Under the pieces are notes generated by a model that had not been told where the DNA came from, ran no database searches, and was given only the letters and a program-made list of their open reading frames with translations. From Tumebacillus amylolyticus (GTDB lineage Bacteria; Bacillota; Bacilli; Tumebacillales; Tumebacillaceae), in assembly GCF_016722965.1 (NCBI RefSeq), contig NZ_JAEQNB010000009.1:1-64000 (forward strand): a stretch of 64,000 nucleotides of DNA, in the 5' to 3' direction. The stretch's first letter is position 1, and every line of letters starts with the position of its first letter. Both the position numbers and the translations under genes were made by a program. Shown here one piece after another: positions 9,466 to 17,948 of the stretch.

Positions 9466-10362
9466 ATGGAAACTTTGAACACAATCGCGGAGATTTCTCC
9501 TTCTGAAAAAGCGCAGGTGCTCATCGAAGCCCTGCCCTACATTCAAAAATTCGCCGGCAAGATCGTCGTCATCAAATACGGCGGTTCCACGATCCAATCG
9601 GACGCCGACCGCCAAGAGATCGACCCGGTCATCCTCGACATCATCTGGCTGAAACAAGTCGGTCTCCAACCGGTCGTCGTCCACGGCGGCGGCAAAGCGA
9701 TCACGAAACTGCTGAACGCTCTCGGACACCAAGCGCAATTCGTGGACGGCTTGCGTGTCACCGACGGTCCGACGATGGAAGTCGTCGAGATGGTGCTCGG
9801 CGGTCAAGTCAACAAACAACTCGTCGCCGCATTCGGCGCGGCGGGCTGTCCGTCTGTCGGTCTGACCGGCGTGGACGGCAACTTGCTGCACGTTCAGAAA
9901 AAACAACACGACGGCGGCGACCTCGGCTTGGTCGGCGAAGTCACGCATGTCCAACCGGATGTGCTCCATTCGATTCTCGCCGGGGGCTTCATCCCGGTCA
10001 TCGCCCCGATTGGCGTCGACGAACACGGCACGCGCTACAACGTCAACGCAGACTCGGCGGCAGGAGCCATCGCAGGCGCACTTTCCGCTGAGAAATTGAT
10101 TCTCCTGACCGACGTGCCCGGCATCATGAAAAACGGCTCTGTCCTCTCCGAGGTCTCCGCCGGCGATATTGCCAACCTGATCGGCGAGGGTGTCATCCAC
10201 GGCGGGATGGTCCCGAAAGTGGAAGCCTGCCTCGAAGCTCTGCGTTGCGGAGCTCGGCATGTACACATCTTGAACGGCAACGAGCGTCATGCGCTGTTGC
10301 TCGAAGTCTTTACCAAGAACGGCATCGGGACACTGGTGCGGGGAGGAGAACAGACAGCATGA
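9466..10362 (+). CDS. argB: acetylglutamate kinase
   Basis: A 298-residue amino-acid kinase phosphorylating N-acetylglutamate. KYGGST near residue 38 and VHGGGK are the nucleotide and substrate loops; NVNADSAAGAIA and LLTDVPGI are typical of the C-terminal half. An N-terminal extension of about 30 residues before the first strand (METLNTIAEISPSEKAQVLI) resembles that of arginine-sensitive hexameric enzymes, so feedback inhibition by arginine is possible but inferred. The start ATG 9466 follows GGGGGAGGGAG. The last bases overlap argD as ATGA, implying translational coupling. Confidence 0.97.
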   Translation: METLNTIAEISPSEKAQVLIEALPYIQKFAGKIVVIKYGGSTIQSDADRQEIDPVILDIIWLKQVGLQPVVVHGGGKAITKLLNALGHQAQFVDGLRVTDGPTMEVVEMVLGGQVNKQLVAAFGAAGCPSVGLTGVDGNLLHVQKKQHDGGDLGLVGEVTHVQPDVLHSILAGGFIPVIAPIGVDEHGTRYNVNADSAAGAIAGALSAEKLILLTDVPGIMKNGSVLSEVSAGDIANLIGEGVIHGGMVPKVEACLEALRCGARHVHILNGNERHALLLEVFTKNGIGTLVRGGEQTA

Positions 10363-11540
10363 CCCAACATCTGATGAGCAACTACGGTCGGTACCCCATC
10401 GCGTTCGAACGAGGTGCAGGCACTCGGCTGTACGACGAAGCGGGCAACGAATACATCGACTTCACCTCCGGCATCGCCGTCACCAACCTCGGCCATTGCC
10501 ACCCGAACGTAACGCGCGCGATCCAAGAGCAAGCGGCGACGCTCGTGCATACGTCCAACCTGTTCCAAATTCGCAAGCAAGAGGAAGTCGCGGCGAAGCT
10601 CGCCAAACTTTCGGGGCTCGACCAAGCGTTTTTCTGCAACTCGGGAGCGGAAGCGAACGAAGCGGCGATTAAGCTGGCTCGCAAGCACAGCAAGGAAAAG
10701 TACGGCGAGCACAAGTACGAGATCCTCACGCTTGAAGACGCGTTCCACGGACGCACGCTGGCTACCGTCTCGGCCACTCCGCGCTTGAAGTTCCAAGAGG
10801 GGTTCGCGCCGCTGGTGCCGGGCTTCCGCTATGTTTCGAAAGACCTCGCCGAGATTGAAGCGTCGATTGGCGCGCACACTTGCGCGATCCTGCTCGAAGC
10901 GGTCCAAGGCGAAGGCGGCGTCTTGCCGCTGAGCCCCGAATTCTTGCAAGGCATTCGCGCTCTCTGCGACCAACACGGCCTGCTCTTGATCTTGGACGAA
11001 GTGCAGACGGGCATCGGTCGCACCGGTACGATGTTTGCCTACCAACAAGCGGGCATCCAACCGGACATCCTCACGCTTGCCAAAGCGCTTGGCAACGGGA
11101 TTCCCGTCGGCGCGACGCTTGCCAAAGCGGACGTCGCTTCGGCGTTCCAACCGGGCACGCACGGCAGCACATTTGGCGGAACTCCGCTGGTGATGGCGGC
11201 CGTGCTGGCTACGCTTGATACCATCGAGAGCGAAAACCTGCTCGACCACGCCACCGAAATGGGCGTGGAACTGGGCCTGCGCCTGCAAGGCTTGATCGAG
11301 CAATACGACTGCCTGCTCGAACTGCGCGGTCTCGGTCTCCTGCGCGGCGTCACGCTCGACCGACCCGTCGCCCCGCTGGTCGCCAAGTGCCAAGAACTCG
11401 GCCTCCTCGTCCTCAACGCCGGGGAAAAAACGCTCCGCCTGCTCCCGCCGCTCAACGTCTCTTCGCAAGACATCCACCTCGCGATGAAGATCTTGGAGCA
11501 CGCGGTGCAGGAAATCACGGAAACAATCACAAACGCCTAA
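10359..11540 (+). CDS. argD: acetylornithine aminotransferase
   Basis: A 393-residue class III PLP aminotransferase producing N-acetylornithine. The PLP lysine is Lys242 in LTLAKALGNG; the cofactor-binding NSGAEANEAAIK (about 94-105), DAFHGRT and ILDEVQTGIGRTG are present. The ATG overlaps the argB stop; an alternative ATG at 10374 (MSNYGRYP) is five codons in. It ends the operon: argF, carAB, argG and argH are not in the window, so citrulline and arginine must be completed from genes elsewhere. Confidence 0.96.
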   Translation: MTQHLMSNYGRYPIAFERGAGTRLYDEAGNEYIDFTSGIAVTNLGHCHPNVTRAIQEQAATLVHTSNLFQIRKQEEVAAKLAKLSGLDQAFFCNSGAEANEAAIKLARKHSKEKYGEHKYEILTLEDAFHGRTLATVSATPRLKFQEGFAPLVPGFRYVSKDLAEIEASIGAHTCAILLEAVQGEGGVLPLSPEFLQGIRALCDQHGLLLILDEVQTGIGRTGTMFAYQQAGIQPDILTLAKALGNGIPVGATLAKADVASAFQPGTHGSTFGGTPLVMAAVLATLDTIESENLLDHATEMGVELGLRLQGLIEQYDCLLELRGLGLLRGVTLDRPVAPLVAKCQELGLLVLNAGEKTLRLLPPLNVSSQDIHLAMKILEHAVQEITETITNA

Positions 11541-11550
11541 ACGTAAAAAA

Positions 11551-11585
11551 AAGGTCACCCGTTCGCGGGTGACCTTTCATTTTTT
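11551..11585 (+). terminator. terminator of argCJBD
   Basis: A perfect nine-base stem AGGTCACCC / GGGTGACCT with loop GTTCGC, followed by TTTCATTTTTT. Confidence 0.88.
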
Positions 11586-11707
11586 GTCTGCAATAGTGGG
11601 ATACGTCTAAAAATATTGTCACTACACCGTTGTTATTGCAACTACCTATTGGTACTATTTCTATGACAAACTTCGTAGAGTGTTTGGAAAAACGCTCTCC
11701 CACTTTT

Positions 11708-11740
11708 CGCCCGTGACCCGACATCACGGGCGCTTTTTTT
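11708..11740 (+). terminator. plus-oriented hairpin with T run at the HTH-TPR array end
   Basis: A nine-base perfect stem CGCCCGTGA / TCACGGGCG is followed by CTTTTTTT on the plus strand. The T run is the reverse of lysine codons at the end of the fourth HTH-TPR gene, and its stop codon lies in the stem. No gene is recognised upstream on the plus strand, so it may back up the arg terminator or be coincidental. Confidence 0.5.
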
Positions 11741-12980
11741 GTTCATAGGACTCGCGGAGTTTGAGGACGGATTCTTGGCTGATGCGCAGGGCTTCTTGAA
11801 GCTCGGAATGAAAGGTGCGTAATACCGCATACAAGTCGACCGCTTCAAACGCATACTGACTCGCAGTGTCGAAGTCACCTAAAGCGAAATGATAGAGGGC
11901 TTTCGCAAGCAGGAAGTACGCGCGGTGTTCATCCGGCTTGAGTTCGCTCAGATGGTTCTCCGCCTGATCCAACATCGCTTTGGCTTCGGGAAACTGGTGA
12001 CGATCGAGGTGAAGCTTGGCAATCCGGGACTTCGTGGTCGCGACGTCTCCGGGTCGCATCATAGTTCGTAATTCCTGTAACTCCTCTTTCAAAACCTCAA
12101 TGGCGTCTTCATGTAGTTCCGGACTAAAAAAGCGGGAGTAGCTTCGGCAACGCACGGCATACCATTTCAAGTTCGCTTCTTCTACATGGGGTGCCGCCTG
12201 TTGGAACATGAGCACCGCTTTCGAAAATTCTCCGAGATTCTTATAGCACATGCCTAGTGCAAAGTAACAGCCGCCCACACCCTTGGCAATTCGCTGCTCT
12301 TGGAAATAGGGGAGGGCCTTTTCTAAGTATTGGATAGCTTCTTGGTCTTGGCCAAGCCATCGTAGGCAGTCTCCTAAATTAAACTGAATCGTGGCAACCC
12401 GGTAGTGGTCTTGGGCTGAGGGAAAACTTTTCAAAACTTCGAGGGCTCGCTTGTAGTGGTGCGAGGCTGTGATGAATTCTAAAGACTGATACCACAAAGC
12501 ACCGAGTCGATTGTGTATGGACACGAAAAACTCTGGGTTCGTGTGAGCGAGCCCTTCCCACTTAAAAGCAAGCGCATAAAGCGTCTCAATGCACTGCATC
12601 CGGGTTTGCTCCCACTCACCTAACATAATGGCTTCATAACAAATCAAATGATCTCGCTGAACGTCATGCATGTGAGGATATTCGGTGAGCAAGCGGTGGA
12701 TGAGAGGGAGGGCGGCGGCATATTGATGATCTCTCACGTAAAAGGGTATGATTTCAAGCCACGTATCCAGTTTGGGATCGGGAAGTGTCTCGACCAGTTC
12801 AGAAAACTTGACGCCCAGTTCGGCGGCGATTTTGTACAGAACGGAAGGCGTCGGGATGAAACGCCCATTTTCCACACCGGAGATCGTCGCGGGCGACACG
12901 TCCGCTTTTTCAGCGAGTTCCTTTTGGTTCCAGCCTTTTGCTTCGCGCTGGTGCTTGATCTTGTTGCCAAGCGCTGTCAT
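11724..12980 (-). CDS. HTH-TPR transcriptional regulator, fourth of array
   Basis: A 418-residue protein. An XRE-type helix-turn-helix (about residues 5-62; GWNQKELAEKADVSPATISG, then VENGRF) is followed by about 340 residues of helical repeats resembling tetratricopeptide repeats. The C-terminus has the family signature YAFEAVDLYAVLRTFHSELQ. Architecture and length fit RRNPP-like regulators that bind peptides in the TPR domain, but also other HTH-TPR proteins whose ligands are unknown. Its ATG overlaps the stop of the preceding gene (ATGA). It looks AT-richer than the other three. It is the last gene of the array. Confidence 0.85.
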   Translation of the reverse strand: MTALGNKIKHQREAKGWNQKELAEKADVSPATISGVENGRFIPTPSVLYKIAAELGVKFSELVETLPDPKLDTWLEIIPFYVRDHQYAAALPLIHRLLTEYPHMHDVQRDHLICYEAIMLGEWEQTRMQCIETLYALAFKWEGLAHTNPEFFVSIHNRLGALWYQSLEFITASHHYKRALEVLKSFPSAQDHYRVATIQFNLGDCLRWLGQDQEAIQYLEKALPYFQEQRIAKGVGGCYFALGMCYKNLGEFSKAVLMFQQAAPHVEEANLKWYAVRCRSYSRFFSPELHEDAIEVLKEELQELRTMMRPGDVATTKSRIAKLHLDRHQFPEAKAMLDQAENHLSELKPDEHRAYFLLAKALYHFALGDFDTASQYAFEAVDLYAVLRTFHSELQEALRISQESVLKLRESYEQKKRP

Positions 12981-14224
12981 GAAGTGCGTTCGCTCCCTTC
13001 TCGTAGGCGAAGCACCGCTTGCTTGCCGATGCGCAGCGATTCTTGCAGGTCTGTATGGAAGAAACGCAGCGACGCGTACAGATCGGCCGCTTCAAACGCG
13101 TAGTGGCTGGCGGCGTCATCGTTTCCTACGGCGAGCTGATAGAGGGCGTACGTCTGCAAGAAATAGCCGCGCTGCCCGCTGCGGGGATGTTTGGCTGACA
13201 GCGCGTCCGCTTTTTCCAACGCGGTTTGGGCTTGGGGGAGTTCGCCTCGTTCGAGGTGTAGAGACGCGATACGGGTCAACGTCACCGACTCGTCAATCGG
13301 ATGCACGACGCCCGTCAACGTCTGCAACTCCTCCTCCAGGTACGGTAGCGCCTGGGCTCGAAGTTCGGGCGAGCAAAAGTAGAGCAGGCTTCGGGATTGC
13401 ATCGCGAACTCTTGGGAATTCGCCGCTTCAAACCACGGAACGGCCTCCCGAAACGCTTCGGACGCCGCTTGCATCTCGTGGAGGTTTTGGTAACAAGCCC
13501 CCAGCGAAAAGTAGATTCCGCCCACGCTCATATAATTGCGGCTTTCGAGGGTCAGCGGGAGCGCTTTTTCTAAATAAACGATCGCTTCCCGATCCTGTCC
13601 CAGCCAACGCAGACAGTTCCCGATGTTGTAGTGGATGGTGCCGACGATGCGGTCTTGCGTCTGCGGGAAACTGTTCAGCATCTCAATGGCCCGTTTGTAA
13701 TGATGCAGAGCGGTGATGAGATCCAACTGCCGGTACCAAGCGGCACCCAGTGCATTTTGGACGCGCATGGCGAAGATTTGATCGGTGTGCGCGGCCCCTT
13801 CGAGTTTGGTGGACAGCGAATAGAGCGCTTCAATGCCTTGCATCCGGGTCTGTTCCCAGTAGGTGAGCGCGAAAGCTTCCAGATACAGCAACTGGTGAAG
13901 CTGATACTCTTGCATCGGCGGGTTCTCACATTGAATCTGATGGGCGAGGTTCAGCGCCTGACCGAAGTGTCGTTCGGAGACGTAGAGATAGCCGATCTCA
14001 AGCAACGTATCGAGTTTCGGTTCCGGATACAAGGTCGAGAGTTCGTAAAACTCCAAGCCCAGTTCCCGCGCGATGCGATGCAAGACGGCGGGCGTCGGCG
14101 TGAACCGCCCGTTCTCGGCGCCGGAGATCGTGGCGGGCGACACGTCCGCTTTTTCGGCGAGCTCTTTTTGGTTCCAGCCTTTTCGTTCGCGGTGGAGTTT
14201 GATTTTGAGTCCAAGCTCTGTCAT
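12977..14224 (-). CDS. HTH-TPR transcriptional regulator, third of array
   Basis: A 415-residue paralogue. The HTH (about residues 5-62) contains GWNQKELAEKADVSPATISG then AENGRF, so its recognition helix is almost the same as in the second and fourth copies. TPR-like repeats fill the rest, including LLYLEAFALTYWEQTRMQGI and GNCLRWLGQDREAIVYLEKA, ending with FEAADLYASLRFFHTDLQES. ATGA overlaps link it to both neighbours. It should bind DNA through the N-terminus and sense a ligand or partner through the C-terminus; both are family inferences. Confidence 0.85.
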   Translation of the reverse strand: MTELGLKIKLHRERKGWNQKELAEKADVSPATISGAENGRFTPTPAVLHRIARELGLEFYELSTLYPEPKLDTLLEIGYLYVSERHFGQALNLAHQIQCENPPMQEYQLHQLLYLEAFALTYWEQTRMQGIEALYSLSTKLEGAAHTDQIFAMRVQNALGAAWYRQLDLITALHHYKRAIEMLNSFPQTQDRIVGTIHYNIGNCLRWLGQDREAIVYLEKALPLTLESRNYMSVGGIYFSLGACYQNLHEMQAASEAFREAVPWFEAANSQEFAMQSRSLLYFCSPELRAQALPYLEEELQTLTGVVHPIDESVTLTRIASLHLERGELPQAQTALEKADALSAKHPRSGQRGYFLQTYALYQLAVGNDDAASHYAFEAADLYASLRFFHTDLQESLRIGKQAVLRLREGSERTS

Positions 14225-15456
14225 GAGAGGCCTCCATCCGCTTTGCGCAGGCGGAGGACGGCTTCCTTACCGATGCGAAGCGATTCTTGCAAATCGGCGT
14301 GGAGGAGGCGCAACGACGCGTACAGATCCGCAGCTTCAAATGCATAGTGGCTGGCTGTCTCATAGTCTTCTCTAGCAAAAAAATACTTCGCGTAGTTCAT
14401 CAAGAAATACGCCTGTTCTGCGGTCTGAGGGGAGTCGTTCAACATCGCGGCCACTTTTTCAAATGCAGCTTCGGCCTCTGCGAATTCCTGACGGTCAACG
14501 TGGATTTTGGCGATACGGGTGGTGATAAACGCAATGTCTTTGGGCGGTATCTCGTCCTGCAACTCCCGAGCTTCTTCTTCTAATACAGAGATGGCTTCCT
14601 CTACAAGCTCGGGATTGTAAAAGTAGATGTTGCTGCGGCAACGCATCGTGAACCACTTTGCCTTCGCCGCTTCAAAGTAGGGAATGGCATCAAGGTAGGC
14701 AATCGTCGCGTTTGGGATATCCCCTAGATGCACGTAACAGTGCGCCAGATTGAAGTAACAAGCGCCGATCGACATGATGTTGCGGCTTTGGATCATCAGT
14801 GGAATCGCTTGTTCGATATAGGGGATCGCTTCCCGGTATCGACCCAACCAACGCAAGCAATCCCCGATGTTGATGAGGGGCGGCGCTTGGAAATGCGCTT
14901 CGGGCGTCGGGAAGTTGTTCATGATTTCAATCGCACTCCTAAAATGATGCACCGCGGTCACATAATCGGAATGCCAATGCCAGGCAACACCGAGCGCGTT
15001 CTGCACACGCATGGACAGCAGAGGGGACCCTTTCATTTTGTGAGAGAGAGAATACAGGGTCTCAATCGCCTCCATACGTGAAGCAGACCAGATGGTCAAC
15101 GCGGAAGCTTCAATACAGGTGAGCTCGTCGAGTTGATATTCTTGCAACGGGTACTCTTCCGTGCGAATGCGGTGTACGAGTTCCAACGCATGGTAGGTAT
15201 CTCGGTTGTACAAATAAAGCGCCGCAACCTCCAACAGCGTGTTCAGTTTAGGGGCGGGGATTTGGGAGGCTAGTTTGTGGAACGGCACGTTCAATTCGAC
15301 GGCGACTCGATGCAACACGGTGGGCGTCGGAACGAACCGCCCGTTTTCGGTCCCGGAGATCGTCGCGGGCGACACGTCTGCTTTTTCGGCGAGCTCCTTT
15401 TGGTTCCAGCCTTTCAGTTCGCGGTGAAGTTTGATGAGGAGTCCAAGCTCTGTCAT
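14221..15456 (-). CDS. HTH-TPR transcriptional regulator, second of array
   Basis: A 411-residue paralogue with HTH motif GWNQKELAEKADVSPATISG then TENGRF, followed by TPR-like repeats (LLEVAALYLYNRDTYHALEL, GDCLRWLGRYREAIPYIEQA). It ends FEAADLYASLRLLHADLQES. The DNA across its 3' end and last codons (14217-14280) is nearly identical to the same place in the first gene (15449-15512), with only about two differences. That indicates recent duplication or gene conversion. ATGA overlaps at both ends imply coupled translation. Confidence 0.85.
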   Translation of the reverse strand: MTELGLLIKLHRELKGWNQKELAEKADVSPATISGTENGRFVPTPTVLHRVAVELNVPFHKLASQIPAPKLNTLLEVAALYLYNRDTYHALELVHRIRTEEYPLQEYQLDELTCIEASALTIWSASRMEAIETLYSLSHKMKGSPLLSMRVQNALGVAWHWHSDYVTAVHHFRSAIEIMNNFPTPEAHFQAPPLINIGDCLRWLGRYREAIPYIEQAIPLMIQSRNIMSIGACYFNLAHCYVHLGDIPNATIAYLDAIPYFEAAKAKWFTMRCRSNIYFYNPELVEEAISVLEEEARELQDEIPPKDIAFITTRIAKIHVDRQEFAEAEAAFEKVAAMLNDSPQTAEQAYFLMNYAKYFFAREDYETASHYAFEAADLYASLRLLHADLQESLRIGKEAVLRLRKADGGLS

Positions 15457-16685
15457 GAGAGGCCTCCATCCCCTTTGCGCAGGCGGAGGACGGCTTCCTT
15501 GCCGATGCGAAGCGATTCTTTGAGGTTGGTGTGGTAGTAGGGCAGGGTCACGTAGATGTCGGACGCGGCGAATGCACAGTCACAGGCGGACTCGTACTCT
15601 CCCGCTTCCAATAAGTACATCGCTTTGATCAAAAGCGTGTAGGCACGCTCTCCCGAAGCGGGTGCATCGGCGGACAACACCTCCGCTTTTTCCAACGCTT
15701 GTTTTGCGTTCGGCAAGTCTTGCAGATCGAGATGGATCTTGGCGATGCGGGTATGGAGCAACGCTTGTTCCAGCGGGTGACGCAGAGCGTCCAATTCTCG
15801 TTGCAAAAAAGGCAGGACTTCCTCAGGGAGTCGTCCTTCCTTATGAAACGCTTCAAACCCCTGCGCGCGCACGGCCCCGCGCACATGACCGGCGAGATTG
15901 TAAGACGCCACCGCTTTTTGATACGCGGCCGCCGCTTGCACGGGGTCTCCTCCTTGCAGGTAGGAGTCGGCAAGCTGTGCGAACATTTCCGCCATCGATT
16001 CCGGCGTGGCACACGAGTTGTACAGGTCCACCGATTCCCGTATGGAGTCCATCGCTTCGTCATCATGACGCAGAACTTGGGAACAGACCGCCAGACGGAA
16101 GTGCAAATGGGCAAGCAACAGCGAATCCGGAGTCGTGAGGCGGTTCAACACTTCAAGTCCGCGCTTGTAATGATGCACGGCGGTCACGAAGTCTCCGTTA
16201 AGCGCCCATCCGTCGCCCAGCGTACTTTGCACGCGGGCGACGAAGACATGGTTGAGTTGCGGGGCGCGTTCCAATTTGTACACCAGCGCGTAGAGCTTTT
16301 CGATGGCGGGCAAGCGGTCGGGTTGGCTCAGCAGCGCGGTGGCTTGCAAGAGCATCCATTCGTCCTGTTGCTCATCAAGCAGCGCTTCCCGCTCTTGGAT
16401 GCGAGTCAGCTCATCCAACGCTTGCGTGTCGTGGTGGCGGTGCAGATGCAGCCGGACGAGGTTGAACTTCGCTTCCAGCGTCAGTTCGGTCGCACGCTCC
16501 GACAACTCCTGCAGAGGCAGTCCCATCGCATGGGCGATTCGTTGAATGAGTTCGGGAGACGGAGTGAAGCGGTCGTTTTCGAGAGCGGAGATCGTCGACG
16601 GGGACACGTCGGCTTTTTCCGCGAGTTCCTTTTGGTTCCAGCCTTTGGCTTCGCGGTAGGTTTTGATTTTGGGTCCGAGGTTCAT
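15453..16685 (-). CDS. HTH-TPR transcriptional regulator, first of array
   Basis: A 410-residue paralogue that is transcribed first. Its recognition helix differs from the other three: SPSTISALENDRFTPSP instead of SPATISG with xENGRF. It therefore may read a different operator. The TPR region includes LTRIQEREALLDEQQDEWML and a C-terminus FAASDIYVTLPYYHTNLKES. The ATG at 16685 has only a modest site (GTAGGA, nine bases away) that lies within a small inverted repeat at 16688-16701. A perfect palindrome at 16711-16724 lies just upstream. It diverges from the ABC importer. Confidence 0.85.
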   Translation of the reverse strand: MNLGPKIKTYREAKGWNQKELAEKADVSPSTISALENDRFTPSPELIQRIAHAMGLPLQELSERATELTLEAKFNLVRLHLHRHHDTQALDELTRIQEREALLDEQQDEWMLLQATALLSQPDRLPAIEKLYALVYKLERAPQLNHVFVARVQSTLGDGWALNGDFVTAVHHYKRGLEVLNRLTTPDSLLLAHLHFRLAVCSQVLRHDDEAMDSIRESVDLYNSCATPESMAEMFAQLADSYLQGGDPVQAAAAYQKAVASYNLAGHVRGAVRAQGFEAFHKEGRLPEEVLPFLQRELDALRHPLEQALLHTRIAKIHLDLQDLPNAKQALEKAEVLSADAPASGERAYTLLIKAMYLLEAGEYESACDCAFAASDIYVTLPYYHTNLKESLRIGKEAVLRLRKGDGGLS

Positions 16686-16710
16686 AGAGTAGAATCCTAC
16701 TTTCTGAAAA

Positions 16711-16724
16711 TGAAGTCCACTTCA
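16711..16724. promoter_or_regulatory. palindrome upstream of the HTH-TPR array
   Basis: TGAAGT-CC-ACTTCA is a perfect six-base inverted repeat 26 bases upstream of the first HTH-TPR start codon, in the divergent gap before the opp-like operon. It is a candidate operator for one of the HTH proteins. No clear -35/-10 pair was recognised around it. Confidence 0.4.
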
Positions 16725-16753
16725 GTGTACCATGTGTGTAACCAAACGAGGAG

Positions 16754-16864
16754 CACGGTGTCTAATCCTGTGAAGCACCCCCCCATGAGAGACGTATGTC
16801 TTCCCCTGAACCCCAGAATGGGTGCTTCTCCTCCGCACATGTCACCGTGGGAGGATCATTTTTT
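16754..16864 (+). other. nested inverted-repeat element upstream of the ABC importer
   Basis: CACGGTG (16754-16760) is complementary to CACCGTG (16843-16849). Inside it GAAGCACCC (16772-16780) is complementary to GGGTGCTTC (16820-16828), and AGAC-GTAT-GTCT forms a small inner hairpin. A competing pairing TCCTCC (16829-16834) with GGAGGA (16850-16855) would be followed three bases later by six T residues, resembling a weak terminator. Read on the plus strand this could be a regulated leader of the importer mRNA. I recognise no known riboswitch class. The rest of the gap shows no convincing gene. Confidence 0.4.
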
Positions 16865-16946
16865 AACGCATGAAGTCAGAATATTAGGAACCATTACAGA
16901 AAAAAGTCACCGAAAAATAGAGAGTGCGAGAAAGTGGGGGTTTGAT

Positions 16947-17948
16947 GTGAGTGAGCTGCTGGAAGTGCGCGACTTGACGGTGGCGTTCCAAAGCAAGGAC
17001 AAAAAAGGAACGCCCGTTCCGGCGCTGGATCGGGTGTCGATCTCGATTCGTCGCGGTGAAACGCTCGGTCTCGTCGGAGAATCGGGCTGCGGCAAGACGT
17101 TGTCGTCGCTTGCGGTAATGGGTCTGCTGCCCGAATCGGCTCGCGTGCAAGAGGGGCGGTTGCTGTTTGACGGCGACGACCTGTTGACGCTCAAAGACGC
17201 GGAACGAAACAAGGTGCGCGGCGTGCGCATCGGGATGATTTTTCAAGACCCGATGACGTCGCTGTCTCCGTACTATACGGTGGGCAACCAGTTGATGGAG
17301 GGCCTGCGCTACCATCTGGGCATGTCCAAGAAACAAGCGAAGGAACGCGCCATCGATTTATTGAAAAAAGTCGGCATCCCAGGACCTGAGAACGTCTTTC
17401 ACGAATACCCGGCGCAGTTGTCGGGCGGGATGCGTCAACGCGTGATGATCGCCATCGCGATTTCGTGCGAGCCGGACCTGTTGATCGCAGACGAGCCGAC
17501 GACGGCGCTCGATGTGACGACGCAAGCGCAGATTCTCGATCTGCTGGCGGAGTTGCAAGCGGAGAACGGCATGTCGCTGATCTTGATCTCGCACGACCTC
17601 GGGGTCATCGCCCAGATGTGCCAGAAAGTGGTCGTGATGTATGCGGGGCAAGTGATTGAGCAGTCGCAAGCCAAGACGCTTTTTGCCGACCCGTCACATC
17701 CGTATACGAAAGCGTTGCTTGCCGCCACGCCGCGACTGTCGGTGAAACAGGAGCGTTTTACACAAATCCCGGGGTCGGTGCCTTCTCCAAGCGAATGGGG
17801 CGCAGGTTGCCGTTTCCGTGGGCGTTGTGAGCATGCGACGTCCGAATGCGGCGAGATGCCGAGTTTGACGCGCTTGGACGGCGGACGTCTCGTGCGTTGC
17901 TGGTACGCCGAACCGCAGAAGTCTGTGGTCAAGGAGGTGCGCGCATGA
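16947..17948 (+). CDS. oligopeptide/dipeptide ABC transporter ATP-binding protein (OppD-like)
   Basis: A 333-residue ATPase. Walker A GESGCGKT, signature LSGGMRQR, Walker B LLIADEPTTALD and the H-loop ISHDL are complete. The C-terminal oligopeptide-transporter extension (about 255-325) has the typical cysteine spacing GCRFRGRCEHATSEC. The GTG at 16947 is chosen because GTGGGGG lies six bases upstream and the protein then begins with the usual LLEVRDLTVAF. It drives uptake of a peptide or nickel-like substrate together with the next three genes. First gene of a tightly overlapping operon, divergent from the HTH-TPR array. Confidence 0.93.
   Translation: MSELLEVRDLTVAFQSKDKKGTPVPALDRVSISIRRGETLGLVGESGCGKTLSSLAVMGLLPESARVQEGRLLFDGDDLLTLKDAERNKVRGVRIGMIFQDPMTSLSPYYTVGNQLMEGLRYHLGMSKKQAKERAIDLLKKVGIPGPENVFHEYPAQLSGGMRQRVMIAIAISCEPDLLIADEPTTALDVTTQAQILDLLAELQAENGMSLILISHDLGVIAQMCQKVVVMYAGQVIEQSQAKTLFADPSHPYTKALLAATPRLSVKQERFTQIPGSVPSPSEWGAGCRFRGRCEHATSECGEMPSLTRLDGGRLVRCWYAEPQKSVVKEVRA

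Noticed and set aside
11527-11727. Minus-strand ORF of 66 codons directly after the fourth HTH-TPR gene, as a possible pheromone precursor
   Set aside because: It overlaps the HTH-TPR stop, but lacks a signal peptide or secretion-type hydrophobic stretch and runs through the arg terminator stem. I could not support it as a peptide gene, though it deserves a look if the array proves to be peptide-responsive.
16785-16946. N-terminal extension of OppD starting at an ATG at 16785
   Set aside because: The frame is open, but there is no ribosome site, and OppD proteins start at the GTG-proximal segment with a clear Shine-Dalgarno sequence.
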